Positions 10,601 to 18,809 of a stretch of DNA of 64,000 nt are shown piece after piece. The notes under the pieces were generated by a model. It worked only from the letters and a program-made list of their open reading frames with translations, was not told the origin of the DNA and did not search any database. The position numbers and the translations under genes were made by a program. Location of the stretch: contig NC_077222.1 in the NCBI RefSeq assembly GCF_024763615.1, positions 20,522,001-20,586,000 on the forward strand, written 5' to 3'. Each line of letters opens with the position of its first letter. Position 1 is the stretch's first letter. Source of the DNA: Phlebotomus papatasi (Eukaryota > Arthropoda > Insecta > Diptera > Psychodidae).

Positions 10601-12056
10601 TTTTCTAATAATTCAAGTAATCTCAAAACTACTAAATTCTTAGTAAAAGAAACAAGAATACAATAATTCTGGAGAAAATGAATTTCTTCAAGAAATGCAA
10701 GAAACTTTGAACGCCTAGTTAGTAATATTTCTGTAAATTACTTAGTGAAAACGTAATAAAAATGTTAATAGCTTTCACAAGAAAATCAATCATAAGTAAA
10801 GTATAGAAGAATTTTCTTATTAATTCATCAATTAATCTTGATATCTCAATGTGAGATCTCAGATTAATTTGTTTCAATTCTTTCTCCGGATAATCCATTA
10901 TAGCATTTCTTTTCTAAAAATAATTTTCGTCCAGTGTTTTTCCATGACTAATAATTTTTTTTGCTGTCTACGTCCACTTTCTTTTTTTTTGGTAAAGACT
11001 CGTGTCTCATATTAAATACACGCATGAAGGTGAAAAGCCATTGGAATGTGCCGAATGTGGACGAACGTATTTGAGAAAGGAAGAACTCATTCGTCACATG
11101 GAGATGCACAATGGGATTAAGAGTGAGTTTAATATGGTCAATTATTTAATTTGTCGCGTCATCGCACTTGGTGGAAAATTTTCCATTGATGGGGGCATTT
11201 GTTGTTTTTTTTTTCATTTGATAATATAGATTACATTTGTGAGACATGCAACAAGAAATTCTCCACAAGAACTGCCCTCAATTCTCACTTGCACATTCAT
11301 CAGCCGGTCGATCCGTCGGCCTGCAGTGAATGTGGAAAGGTATTTATTCGTGTTGATTGTTTGTTGCGTCACATGAAGGCAAAGCATAGGAGTGCAGTTG
11401 AGGAGATTCTCATAAATGCGGAGAAGAAGAAGATTAATGATCGTATTCGCGAACTTGGTGCAGTTATTGAGAATGCTCCAATTGTTTTTGCCAATGACGG
11501 AGATAGTAATGCCTTTGAAGGGACAACGTATATCATTGAGGAATTTGAGCCAGAGCCAGAGCCTGAGCCTCAAAATGAGGAATATACTGAAGTTATTCCT
11601 TACAATGAGGAAGATGATATGCTCGTTGAGGGAGAAGAAGAGGTTCCAGTTAAAATTGAGGAATCGCCCAAGAGAAGGGCAAGAGGAGTGTCGAAGGTTG
11701 CAGTGAAGGAGGAATATGTTAAGGAAGAACTTGGGGATGATAGTATCTTTATGAGTGATGAAGCACTGAAGAAGAGCATTACTAAATTACTCAGTACACT
11801 CATTGACGATGAGACACTGACGAATCTTGGATGGCCAGATGAGCCAGTTGAAAATGTTCTAAGTGCCCTGATTAAGCAATGTGGTCATACTCCATCGGAC
11901 TACACCGATTGTGTTGACTATACTTCCAAGATGCGAGAAAATGCAAAAATCCTCTTTACTGTCGTCATTGAGAATGACGTCATTAAATCAATGCTCAATA
12001 ATCATACAGTAGATGAAGTAATCGTAAAAGTTCTCAAAATGGCCAAAAACAACTAG
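1615..12056 (+). CDS. C2H2 zinc-finger protein, 5 coding exons, 753 aa
   Basis: Exons: 1615-2169, 6558-7115, 7184-7380, 10998-11122, 11230-12056; every junction keeps the frame. The product is probably a nuclear DNA-binding regulator with about 13 C2H2-type fingers. The first is isolated (about residues 67-89, ending in Cys instead of the second His); the rest run from about residue 189 to 530, with TGEKP-type linkers between several. The N-terminal third is acidic and then basic with repeated KKVSPKKV units. After the fingers come an EPEPEPEP run, acidic stretches and several VKxE motifs of the sumoylation type (VKIEE, VKEEY, VKEEL). A C-terminal helical region of about 100 residues follows, with the landmark LGWPDEPVENVLSAL. 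No ZAD domain is visible. Two introns cut inside fingers: intron 2 lies between the two Cys of a finger (YECKT|C) and intron 3 inside a finger helix. ATG 1615 is chosen as the first in-frame ATG downstream of a likely acceptor. I do not recognise a specific orthologue. Confidence 0.85.
2278..2534. mobile_element. MITE, TACACTGAG family, copy 1
   Basis: A 257-bp element bounded by TACACTGAGAAAAA and CTCTCAGTGTA, with TA at both outer edges (Tc1/mariner-type target). Internally it has paired AGGTGTAAA and TTTACACC motifs. The same sequence recurs at 5102-5357, about 12982-13237, 14035-14293 and, inverted, 48343-48598. It has no coding capacity. Confidence 0.8.
2535..3440. repeat. Dimeric dispersed repeat interrupted by a TTAA element
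   Basis: The unit at about 2535-2740 (CCAGTTCCCAAAAG ... TAAGCCATAGGCTAAG ... GGTTTAA) is repeated at about 3256-3440 (TCAGTTCTTGAAGG ... TAAGCCGTATGGCTAAG ... GTCTGAAG). A further copy is found near 25405-25620, and its tail recurs near 42240-42285 and 44920-44975. Between the two units sits the element at 2741-3259. Confidence 0.6.
2741..3259. mobile_element. TTAA-flanked non-autonomous element, copy 1
   Basis: A 519-bp insert whose outer ends read TTAACCCTTTAAGGACG and CGTTAATGGGTTAA, so TTAA is duplicated and the terminal inverted repeat begins CCCWTTAA. Its left part (AAAATAATTTTT near the left end, ATATTTTTT and CAAAAATSGYGAATTTT motifs) is similar to the larger element at 42282-43306. 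TTAA duplication is typical of piggyBac-type elements, but a TA target with an A/T flank cannot be excluded. Confidence 0.55.
4020..4930. repeat. ACCGGTT-rich dispersed repeat with a chance ORF
   Basis: This stretch (interrupted by the hairpin MITE 4127-4421) matches about 30190-30530 in the order ATCGGYTATGAA, ACCGGTTCATTA, GAACCGGTTCAGTTTT, CCCAAACATRA and GCTTGATAAATGCGCT. Its 3' part (CCCGAAGGTCCCAAGTCGC ... CTAACCGTTTGGCCTC ... GACGGACAGAC) is shared in degenerate form with 59400-59520 (inverted), 13940-14010, 14570-14680, 10504-10600 and 18270-18320. An open frame of 160 codons starting at 4455 runs through it but looks repeat-derived, not a gene. Confidence 0.55.
4127..4421. mobile_element. 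Hairpin MITE with about 120-bp inverted arms
   Basis: The ends read TAGGGCGTTTCAACTAGG and CCTAGTTGAAACGCCCTA, and the two arms stay almost perfectly complementary inward to CAGAGAGGGTCG on the right and CGACCCTCTCTG on the left, leaving a loop of only about 30-40 bp. TA lies at both edges. It interrupts the ACCGGTT repeat: the same host repeat near 30400 reads through without it. Confidence 0.8.
5102..5357. mobile_element. MITE, TACACTGAG family, copy 2
   Basis: A 256-bp copy with the same TA-flanked ends and inner TTAGGTGTAAAAATATATC motif as 2278-2534. It is close enough in sequence to suggest fairly recent spread. Confidence 0.8.
5744..5772. repeat. AATT microsatellite
   Basis: About six tandem AATT units following TATAT. 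Confidence 0.8.
7985..8400. repeat. GC-richer intronic segment of unknown origin
   Basis: The composition stands out from the surrounding AT-rich intron, and short open frames exist on both strands (67 and 64 codons), but none matches a family I know. It may be a decayed retrotransposon fragment. No terminal repeats are visible. Confidence 0.3.
9040..10160. repeat. Minisatellite with GCCAAAATTCCGAAA-like units
   Basis: About 1.1 kb of tandem units, mostly 13-17 bases, built on the consensus AAAATYCCGAAAGCC with many variants. The distal part (about 9620-10140) has a higher-order period of 157 bases: the blocks starting near 9750 and 9907 repeat almost without change. Because the units keep few stops, long phantom open frames rich in F, L, R and G appear on the minus strand; these are not genes. 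Confidence 0.9.
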
Positions 12057-12720
12057 AACTACAACTCAGAAGTGGGATATTTCAACATCTCAGTGGGTAA
12101 GTTTCATTGAATAATTTTTCATTTTATTTTATTTCCAATTGAAAAATATTGAAAAAACAAATTGATTTTTAGAAAGTTATCAAAATTTTTTAAATTTTTC
12201 CAAATAGAAGAAAAGCTTAGAGTTTTATAGTATTTCATTTTTTTGTCTTTTTTTTTAATAAATAAAAATACAGGAAATTGTTAAATTCAGGTTAAGGTAT
12301 ACTAAGATTTTTAGAAACATATTGATATTCTTTTTGACAATAATCACATTTTTATTGTTACATAAATATTTTATAGGAAAAAATATGCAATAAATATTCT
12401 TTTAAATTTTGGAATTTACCATTTTTGTGGTATAATTTTAATAGAGACAAGAGACCCCTGAAGATGGGGTAATTCGGAATCATGTCTATTTTGGAATTTT
12501 CAGATTTTTTTAACTGTTTCAAATGGTCAAAGAGAAAAGGAAAACCACGAAGAAGTATAAGATTTTACATTCGAGAGTATTTCTTTGATGTTTTTTTCCC
12601 CTTTTGCCATCTTAAAACTCTAAGAAAATCTCAGAGTTCTGAATTAGACATGCTTCCAAATAACCCAACCTACCCTATGCCATTTTGATATGATAGAGCA
12701 TCCGCTGTCTATTGTAAGTG
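12057..12720 (+). other. 3' UTR of the zinc-finger gene, then repeat-like sequence
   Basis: A strong donor-like GTGGGTAAGTTT near 12092-12103 follows the stop, so the 3' UTR may be spliced. An AATAAA is present near 12257. From about 12430 to 12670 the sequence (GGGGTAATTCGGAATCATG ... ACATGCTTCCAAATAACCC) is one arm-to-arm copy of a MITE-like repeat also seen at 36332-36850. Confidence 0.4.
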
Positions 12721-12940
12721 TAGTGGAAAGTGCTCTCCCTTCGAACGTTAATGCCTTCAAATAATGTGGATTTCTTTTGTTTTTCATAAGAGATTTACAC
12801 TAAATTATCACAGAATTATCAACAATTGATGATAAGCCAACTAATATTTAATAGAAATATGTAAAGTCTCTTAGCAAAAACAAAAGAAAATTCACATTAT
12901 TCGAAGGCATGAACGTTCGAAGGGAGAGTACTTTCCCCTA
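12721..12940. mobile_element. MITE, GGGGAAAGTGCTCTCC family, copy 1
   Basis: A 220-bp hairpin element: left end TAGTGGAAAGTGCTCTCCCT, right end AGGGAGAGTACTTTCCCCTA, with further complementary CTTCGAACGTT / AACGTTCGAAG and ATAATGTG / CACATTAT inward. A second copy is at 58951-59176. Confidence 0.8.
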
Positions 12941-12981
12941 TACTAGGTTCGATCCTCATTTAAATCGCAAGATCTTATTTT

Positions 12982-13237
12982 TTGAGAAAGGGAAAAAAGA
13001 GGCTGCGATTGACTTTTTTCGTCATTTACCACCTTTTGGGCGTTAAATGTTTTTTTTTTTGTGTTTTAATGTTAATTTTACACCTTTTTAAGGGTAAAAT
13101 TAACACGAGGAAGGGTAACTTTAACCCCTAATACACCTAAAAAGGGTAATATTTACACCGATTTTGGATCAATACTGCAGGGTAAAATTAACATTTCCGG
13201 AATGTTATTTTGACTTTTTCGGATTTCTTCCGGTGAA
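12982..13237. mobile_element. MITE, TACACTGAG family, copy 3 (degenerate ends)
   Basis: The body matches the other copies (GGCTGCGATT ... TTTACACC ... GATCAATACTGCAGGG) but both termini have diverged, so no TA-flanked inverted repeat remains. Confidence 0.6.
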
Positions 13238-13239
13238 CT

Positions 13240-14034
13240 TAACGGAATGCTCGAGTAGATCTCTCTGTAAATTATACTTTCGAGATGTTTTTAGGGTCCA
13301 TAATGAGTTAATACTGATTCAAACTGGTTCATAAACTATAAAAAAAACATCCCAAAATTGAAAAATTGATAATGAAGTGCAATTGTTTTCTCATATTTTG
13401 AATTTGATGAAACATTAATTTTGCTATGAAGTCTTTGCCTGAAAATTAAAAAAAAATCACTGGAGCCGTTTTCGAAATCAAGTCCAAATTTAAGTGGCTA
13501 AATTTTGACCTCAGAAAATTCGATATTTACGGTTATAGAAATCCATGAACGAAATGCTCCTTGGATATCCTATGGGTTACTTCCAAAGCGTATCCGAACA
13601 TAAAAGAATTTGTTAGTAACATTTTCGAAGGAAAACATGGTTTTGGAGAGAAACCTATGTCTAGAAATAATGGCTCCGTTCAGTAATAAACTTTCGAAGA
13701 AATAAAGCCACTCCAAAGCCAAGCCAATCGTATTCGAAAATCTACCAGAAGCCTAAAGTGCATAATACTTCAATCGTCAACGTTTTTGTGTAACTCATCG
13801 GTTGAAATATTCGAACTTCGAACGGGTTTTCAGGTAAGTTCTCTCAGATATACCTTCGAGTTGGTACAGAAAAAACCTCAACTGAAGAGATCTCTCAAAT
13901 CGGGAAGGTTATTACTGAACGAGAGTAATATCGATTAATGTGAAGGGGGGAGGGGTAACCAACGACTAGAAGTCGATATCTATTACCGTTTGTCCTCTCG
14001 GTAACAAACTTTCGGATAAAAGAAAAACAAATTA
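13240..14034. repeat. Dispersed repeat with GAAGTCGATATCT motif
   Basis: Intergenic, noncoding. The part near 13940-14010 (GGGGGGAGGGGTAACC ... AGAAGTCGATATCTATTACC ... TTTGTCCTCTCGG) is shared with 14570-14680 and more weakly with 4690-4860. Long interspersed element remnants are plausible, but no open frame supports it. Confidence 0.35.
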
Positions 14035-14293
14035 TACACTGCGAAAAAAAGAGGGTACGATTAACTTTTTTTCCTCATAACTTTAACAGTTTTTAGGTGT
14101 AAAAATATATCAACATTTTTTAATGTTAATTTTACACCTTTTTAAGGGTAAAATCAACATGAAAAAAGGGTAACTTTAACTCATAATACACCTAAAAGGG
14201 TAATATTTACACCGATTTCGGATCAATACTGCAGGGTAAAATAAACATTTTTCTGGAATGTTATTTTAACTTTTTCGGATTTCTCTCAGTGTA
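14035..14293. mobile_element. MITE, TACACTGAG family, copy 4
   Basis: TA-flanked, ends TACACTGCGAAAAAAAGAGG and TCTCTCAGTGTA; 259 bp, same body as 2278-2534. Confidence 0.8.
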
Positions 14294-15829
14294 GGATTAC
14301 AGTAGTATTCATATTAAACAAAGATATACGAAAACTACCGAATCGTTACCGAATGAAATCAATGCAGCCGATTTGGAAAATTCAAGAACTGTTCCAAAAA
14401 TCCAATTTTTCAAATTTTTTGAATTTTGGCTTTCGAAAATGTGATTTCGAACATTTTTTCGGCCATAGGTGTTTGGAGACGAAATGTTAATTTGGACTAC
14501 CCTAAAAATTATATCCAAAAATAAGAAAAAAAGTCCTTGGAGCCATTTTCGAAATGAAAATGGTTTTGGGGGGGGGGGGGGGAAGCAGGGGATGGAGGGA
14601 TAAACATCAACGTTTTGAACCTGGGGGATCACCTAAGACTGGAAGTCGATATTTCTTTCCATTTGACTTCTTAGCCCGGTAAAAAACTTTTTAAGATAAA
14701 TAAAAAACCAAGTAAACAAAGTGTTAGTTAGATGGTGCTTTAATGTGACACAAATGCAAAAATGTGAAAAATGCAATTTAGGTAATTGGAACTGAAATGT
14801 ACGAAGTGAACTAAGTGAAGTAAATTAATCAAGTGAATTATCTAGTCTATAAAAATCAAAAGAATAGTGATTTACTGACAATTAAAATCAGTGAAGTGAA
14901 ATTTAAAAAGAAAAAGTGCATAGTAATAATCTCCAAAAAGGCCGACTTACTGAAGCCGCAATACGACGACAAAGAGAGTTTAATTCTTTTCCTCATACAT
15001 TCTAGGTGAGTCTTTCCTCAAACTAAATTAGAAAGATAAATCAATTATGAGTAATTTACCGATTCATTTATCGATTGGAACCTATGCAACCGTATCGGGC
15101 GAAAAATTTTGTTGACAATTTTCACGTTTATTTATGAAGCTAATTCGCTCAAATTCGCTGTAGTTCTTCCTATTTTATCGTAATTCTCTATAATTAGGCG
15201 CTTTTTGTGGAATTTACATTTTGCCCCAAATGTCCAGAGAGTCTACTGTACATCACCACAGCTAAATAAGACTGAAGTAAACACAAAGTTCTGTCATATT
15301 TCTCGTAAGCAATTGCTCACACTGAATTTTCAACAAAGCAATTTCAACTCAAATCATATTCAAAATTTAACGTATTTAGTGTTAAAATCTTCCAAAAAGA
15401 ACAAATATTTAGATAGAATTCATTATTCATCAAATATTGGAATAAAAATCCATAATTTTAATCAATTTATTTTTAGTGTCCAATTTTATCCTCAAAGTAT
15501 CCAAAATAAGAAACTGGACAAAATTATAAGCCTTTACCCTACTAGTGCACTTTTTTGTACTCTTCTTTACATTATTTTTTTCTCATTTCTCAAACAATTT
15601 TCTAAGTAAACTTTTCTATTTTTCAACACTGAATTAGACAGGTATAGATAGATACTTGTAATAGAACTGTAGCTCTATTATGTACTTGATATTTTTTTTT
15701 GCATGTATATGGCGTTTTTGGCGATACATTACAATAAATAATAATAATTATTATTTTCTCTAAAATCATTCTTAATACATTTTAAAATGAATAAAATTAT
15801 AGGCATAGGTTTGTGTAATATTTCAGATA
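14294..15829. other. Intergenic, repeat fragments, no gene seen
   Basis: It contains a run of 12 or more G at about 14569-14582 beside the GAAGTCGATAT repeat, and at 15062-15250 a one-sided fragment of the CAGTAGACTCTC element (ending GAGAGTCTACTGTA). An open frame at 15205-15609 (134 codons) overlaps the end of that fragment and resembles no protein I know; I treat it as chance. Confidence 0.4.
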
Positions 15830-16367
15830 CAGTGAGTGTCAATAGTTTGTTGCCTAATGGATGTTTGAGAAATCAAGTGAAAAAAATGATAGAAAAAAAT
15901 ACTTTTCCAAATTTTTCTTTTTGCAGATGAGTTCCTTGTAATCCGTAGATATTATTTATAGTTTTCAAAAAAAATAATTAATTTTATTTCATATCAAAAA
16001 TAATTGTTTTCCAAAAGTTGGTCATTTTTGAAAAATCAAAAGTTTGTTGCCTCATTAAAAAAACTAATTCAAAATAGTGAAAACGTGCAACCAACTTTAT
16101 GTAAACCGGTTACATTTTGAGCTTATGTCATTTTATAGGCAAATGGTAGATTTGTACATTTTTAAGGCTGTCAATGTTAAATATATAGGTGTAAGTGTGA
16201 TGATAAATAACAAGAAATAATCAGTTTTTTGATAATTCATAATTTAGGTTATAATGGCAAATTACAAAAAGTTGAAAGGTGGGATATTGTCCAGAGATAC
16301 TGCTGGAAGGAATCGGCGTCGCTTAATTGCCAAATTTTATGGAAATTCATGAAAAGTTATACATAAA

Positions 16368-16660
16368 ATGGTCAAATATTATAGTTATGAGGCACGAGTA
16401 CATCTGAAAAACGCTACTGGTGGACCCAGGGTTTCGACTCAGAAAGTCGATAACTGCATTCTAGGTATCTCTGATGGTAACCCCATGATGTTTGCTTCAA
16501 AAATTCAGAGTCGGCTGGTTACAGAAGGCATACAGGCTTCAAATGCTTCGAAAATCAAACTCAAAATGAAAGAAAATATAAGAATAAGTACTTGGCTCGC
16601 AAGATTCCATTGGTAAGCAAAACCAAACTGCGTAAGAGGTTGTATTTTTACGTTTTTAGC
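16368..16660 (+). pseudogene. Truncated Tc1-like transposase, left arm
   Basis: This encodes only the N-terminal DNA-binding part, about 60 residues with the GGPRVSTQKVDN linker, then loses frame; the following segment LARKIPLVSKTKLRKRL reappears in a neighbouring frame from about 16592. No catalytic DDE residues are encoded. The matching right-arm copy differs at a few residues (for example Cys/Arg and Gly/Ser in the LGISDxNPMM stretch). Confidence 0.7.
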
Positions 16661-16751
16661 ATGCTCCAAGTGAATTTACAACCTTTTAACCAGATTGGTT
16701 TTGTTTACCAATATAAACCTGCAAACCAAGTAATTATTCTTACCACTTTCA

Positions 16752-16943
16752 TTAAATTGCGGTTGGTTTTGAAGCCTGTATGCCTTCTGTAACCAGCCGA
16801 CTCTGAATTTTTGAAGCAAACATCATGGGGTTACTATCAGAGATACCTAGAATGCGGTTATCGACTTTCTGAGTCGAAACCCTGGGTCCACCAGTAGCGT
16901 TTTTCAGATGTACTCGTGCCTCATAACTATAATATTTGACCAT
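16752..16943 (-). pseudogene. Truncated Tc1-like transposase, right arm
   Basis: The inverted twin of the left-arm fragment. It begins MVKYYSYEARVHLK and ends just past GIQAS, where the palindrome arm stops. It is not a functional gene. Confidence 0.7.
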
Positions 16944-17628
16944 TTTATGTATAACTTTTCATGAATTTCCATAAAATTTGGCAATTAAGCGACGCCGATT
17001 CCTTCCAGCAGTATCTCTGGACAATATCCCACCTTTCAACTTTTTGTAATTTGCCATTATAACCTAAATTATGAATTATCAAAAAACTGATTATTTCTTG
17101 TTATTTAACATCACTCTTACACCTATATATTTAACATTGACAGCCTTAAAAATGTACAAATCCACCATTTGCCTATCAAATGACATAAGCTCAAAATGTA
17201 ACCGGTTTACATAAAGTTGGTTGCACGTTTTCACCATTTTGAATTAGTTTTTTTAATGAGGCAACAAACTTTTGATTTTTCAAAAATGACCAACTTTTGG
17301 AAAACAATTATTTTTGATATGAAATAAAATTAATTATTTTTTTTGAAAACTATAAATAATATCTACGGATTACAAGGAACTCATCTGCAAAAAGAAAAAT
17401 TTGGAAAAGTATTTTTTTCTATCATTTTTTTCACTTGATTTCTCAAACATCTATTAGGCAACAAACTATTGACACTCACTGTACCTTGATTCTCATAGTT
17501 TCTGGCTCTTCCGATATTCTTCCAAAGTCTCTTTTATATTAATCTCATTTATCGAAGCGACATTTCTTTAAAAATTCATGGGAATATGAAGATGAAAAGA
17601 AGTGGCCGAAATTTCGTACACTTACTGT

Positions 17629-18032
17629 GTTATCACACTTGCACATTAAAATTTTAATATGATTCACATTATTTGTCGCGGGTGAGAGTCCAAATGTCTA
17701 ATTTGTGTGTTTGAATCATTTTATATTCAAAATTTGATCTATTTGTTGATAAAAACAAAAAGGTAGACTTGGCCCGCAAAATTTGATATAAATTGATTTA
17801 TAGCATTAATGCGAAAAATGAATGCGATTTTCTCTTTAATTTTTTAATGTGAAAAATATTTATGCTTTAGGTAAATTTAAACTTATTTTTGCAGGCCAAG
17901 TCCACTTCTTTATCAATAAATAGAAAAACCCCAAATATTAAGTGACTCAAAGGCACAAATAACATATTTGGACGCTCACAAGCGACAATTAATGTGAATC
18001 ACATTAAAATTTTAATGTGCAAGTGTGATAAC
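17629..18032. mobile_element. MITE with about 60-bp inverted ends (GTTATCACACTTGCAC)
   Basis: The left end GTTATCACACTTGCACATTA and the right end complementary to it (AAGTGTGATAAC) continue inward through ATTAAAATTTTAAT and TTCACATTA to a diverged part; the interior is noncoding. Length is about 404 bp. Confidence 0.7.
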
Positions 18033-18130
18033 GCCGTTTTACACTATTTACACTAAATCTAAAAATTTTCTGCCGCCCAATGTTGCAGTTTAAATTTAAT
18101 CTTGATGTTTTTAAATTGAAATTTATTCAT

Positions 18131-18256
18131 TGGTAAAAATAAAAGGATCAAATTAATCCAAATTTCATCCTTTTGCCCAGAATGGATCAAATTAACGTGT
18201 TCTATTATGATAAATGTGCATTCAAAGTCCTTTCATTTGATCCTTTTATTTTTAGC
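18131..18256. mobile_element. Short palindromic repeat, AAAAATAAAAGGATCAAAT
   Basis: AAAATAAAAGGATCAAAT near 18135 is matched by the inverted ATTTGATCCTTTTATTTTTA near 18235, with ATGGATCAAATTAA and ATTAATCCAAATTTCATCC in between. This is probably a small MITE. Confidence 0.5.
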
Positions 18257-18809
18257 AGTGTTGTTTCCTTGCCTGGGGGTTGTGGGGTCATCTGAAAACA
18301 GTAATTCGCTGTCTCAAACCGTTTGGCTTATTACTCTAATGAATGCACTCAAGAATCTTCTAGAGCAAACTTCGAATTTATTTCTGCAGTAAAATACCTT
18401 ACGTAGAAGAATATTGATAAAATTTGTCTACCCTTTTCTGTGGGTCAATGGGAGACCTAAGAACTTGGTGTGAAATAATTTTTGGTGTCAATGTTAATCG
18501 AATATGAGGTATTTGGAGTGAAGTGAAGTGCGGTGTCCTGCGCTAACTTGGCCACTTTGTTGGTGTAATGATGTGATATAATGGCCAGAATTGACCGTGT
18601 TTTTTTTTCTTACTGCCCGCGTCGTCACGACAACCGTTGATATCAACAAAGTCGCGCAGTGAATTTTTCTCCGGAGGAGGCAAAATGACGAGAAGTGCGA
18701 CGTGGTTTTGAATGTGCGAAGGAGAGTTAGTGCTGGAGTGACTTGTGAAAGTGGAACATGTAATAATGTGGTGCTAGAGAAAAAATCGTGTGAGATTCTG
18801 TGCATAGTA
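18257..18809 (+). promoter_or_regulatory. Upstream region and 5' UTR of IFT54
   Basis: The first part holds a repeat fragment (GGGGTCATCTGAAAACAG). From about 18490 the sequence is less AT-rich, and the stretch GCCCGCGTCGTCACGACAAC contains a short CGTCGTCACGAC motif. The frame leading into the IFT54 ATG is open for another 36 codons upstream but has no upstream ATG in that frame, so 18810 is taken as the start. I cannot place the transcription start. Confidence 0.35.

Larger units (their letters stand above)
7381..10997. other. Intron 3 of the zinc-finger gene
   Basis: A 3.6-kb intron. 7381-7980 is AT-rich with nothing recognisable. 7985-8400 is a GC-richer segment that looks like a degenerate repeat or decayed transposon. 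8400-9030 shows nothing. 9040-10160 is a minisatellite. 10250-10370 holds a few units of the same motif in opposite orientation (TTTGGCTTTCGGGATTTTG). 10380-10990 is AT-rich with a fragment of the GGGGGTCATCGAAGAC-type dispersed repeat near 10504-10600. Confidence 0.55.
15830..17481. mobile_element. Foldback element made of two head-to-head Tc1-like ends
   Basis: A 1652-bp palindrome flanked by TA. The left arm 15830-16543 and the right arm 16768-17481 are each 714 bp and near-identical inverted copies; the spacer is 224 bp. Each arm starts with CAGTGAGTGTCAATAGTTTG and carries the start of a Tc1-type transposase: MVKYYSYEARVHLKNATGGP and then a second helix-turn-helix region ending RLVTEGIQAS. 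The left arm runs from 16368 (+) and the right from 16943 (-). GGPR matches the GRPR-like linker between the two DNA-binding domains of Tc1 transposases. The spacer continues the left arm's gene in another frame (LARKIPLVSKTKLRKRLYF), a Tc1-like segment, then stops. The DDE catalytic domain is missing, so the element cannot encode its own transposase. Confidence 0.85.

Noticed and set aside
15205..15609. 134-codon open frame in the intergenic region
   Set aside because: It begins within a transposon fragment and has low complexity toward the end (Ile, Phe, Lys, Asn); no family resemblance.
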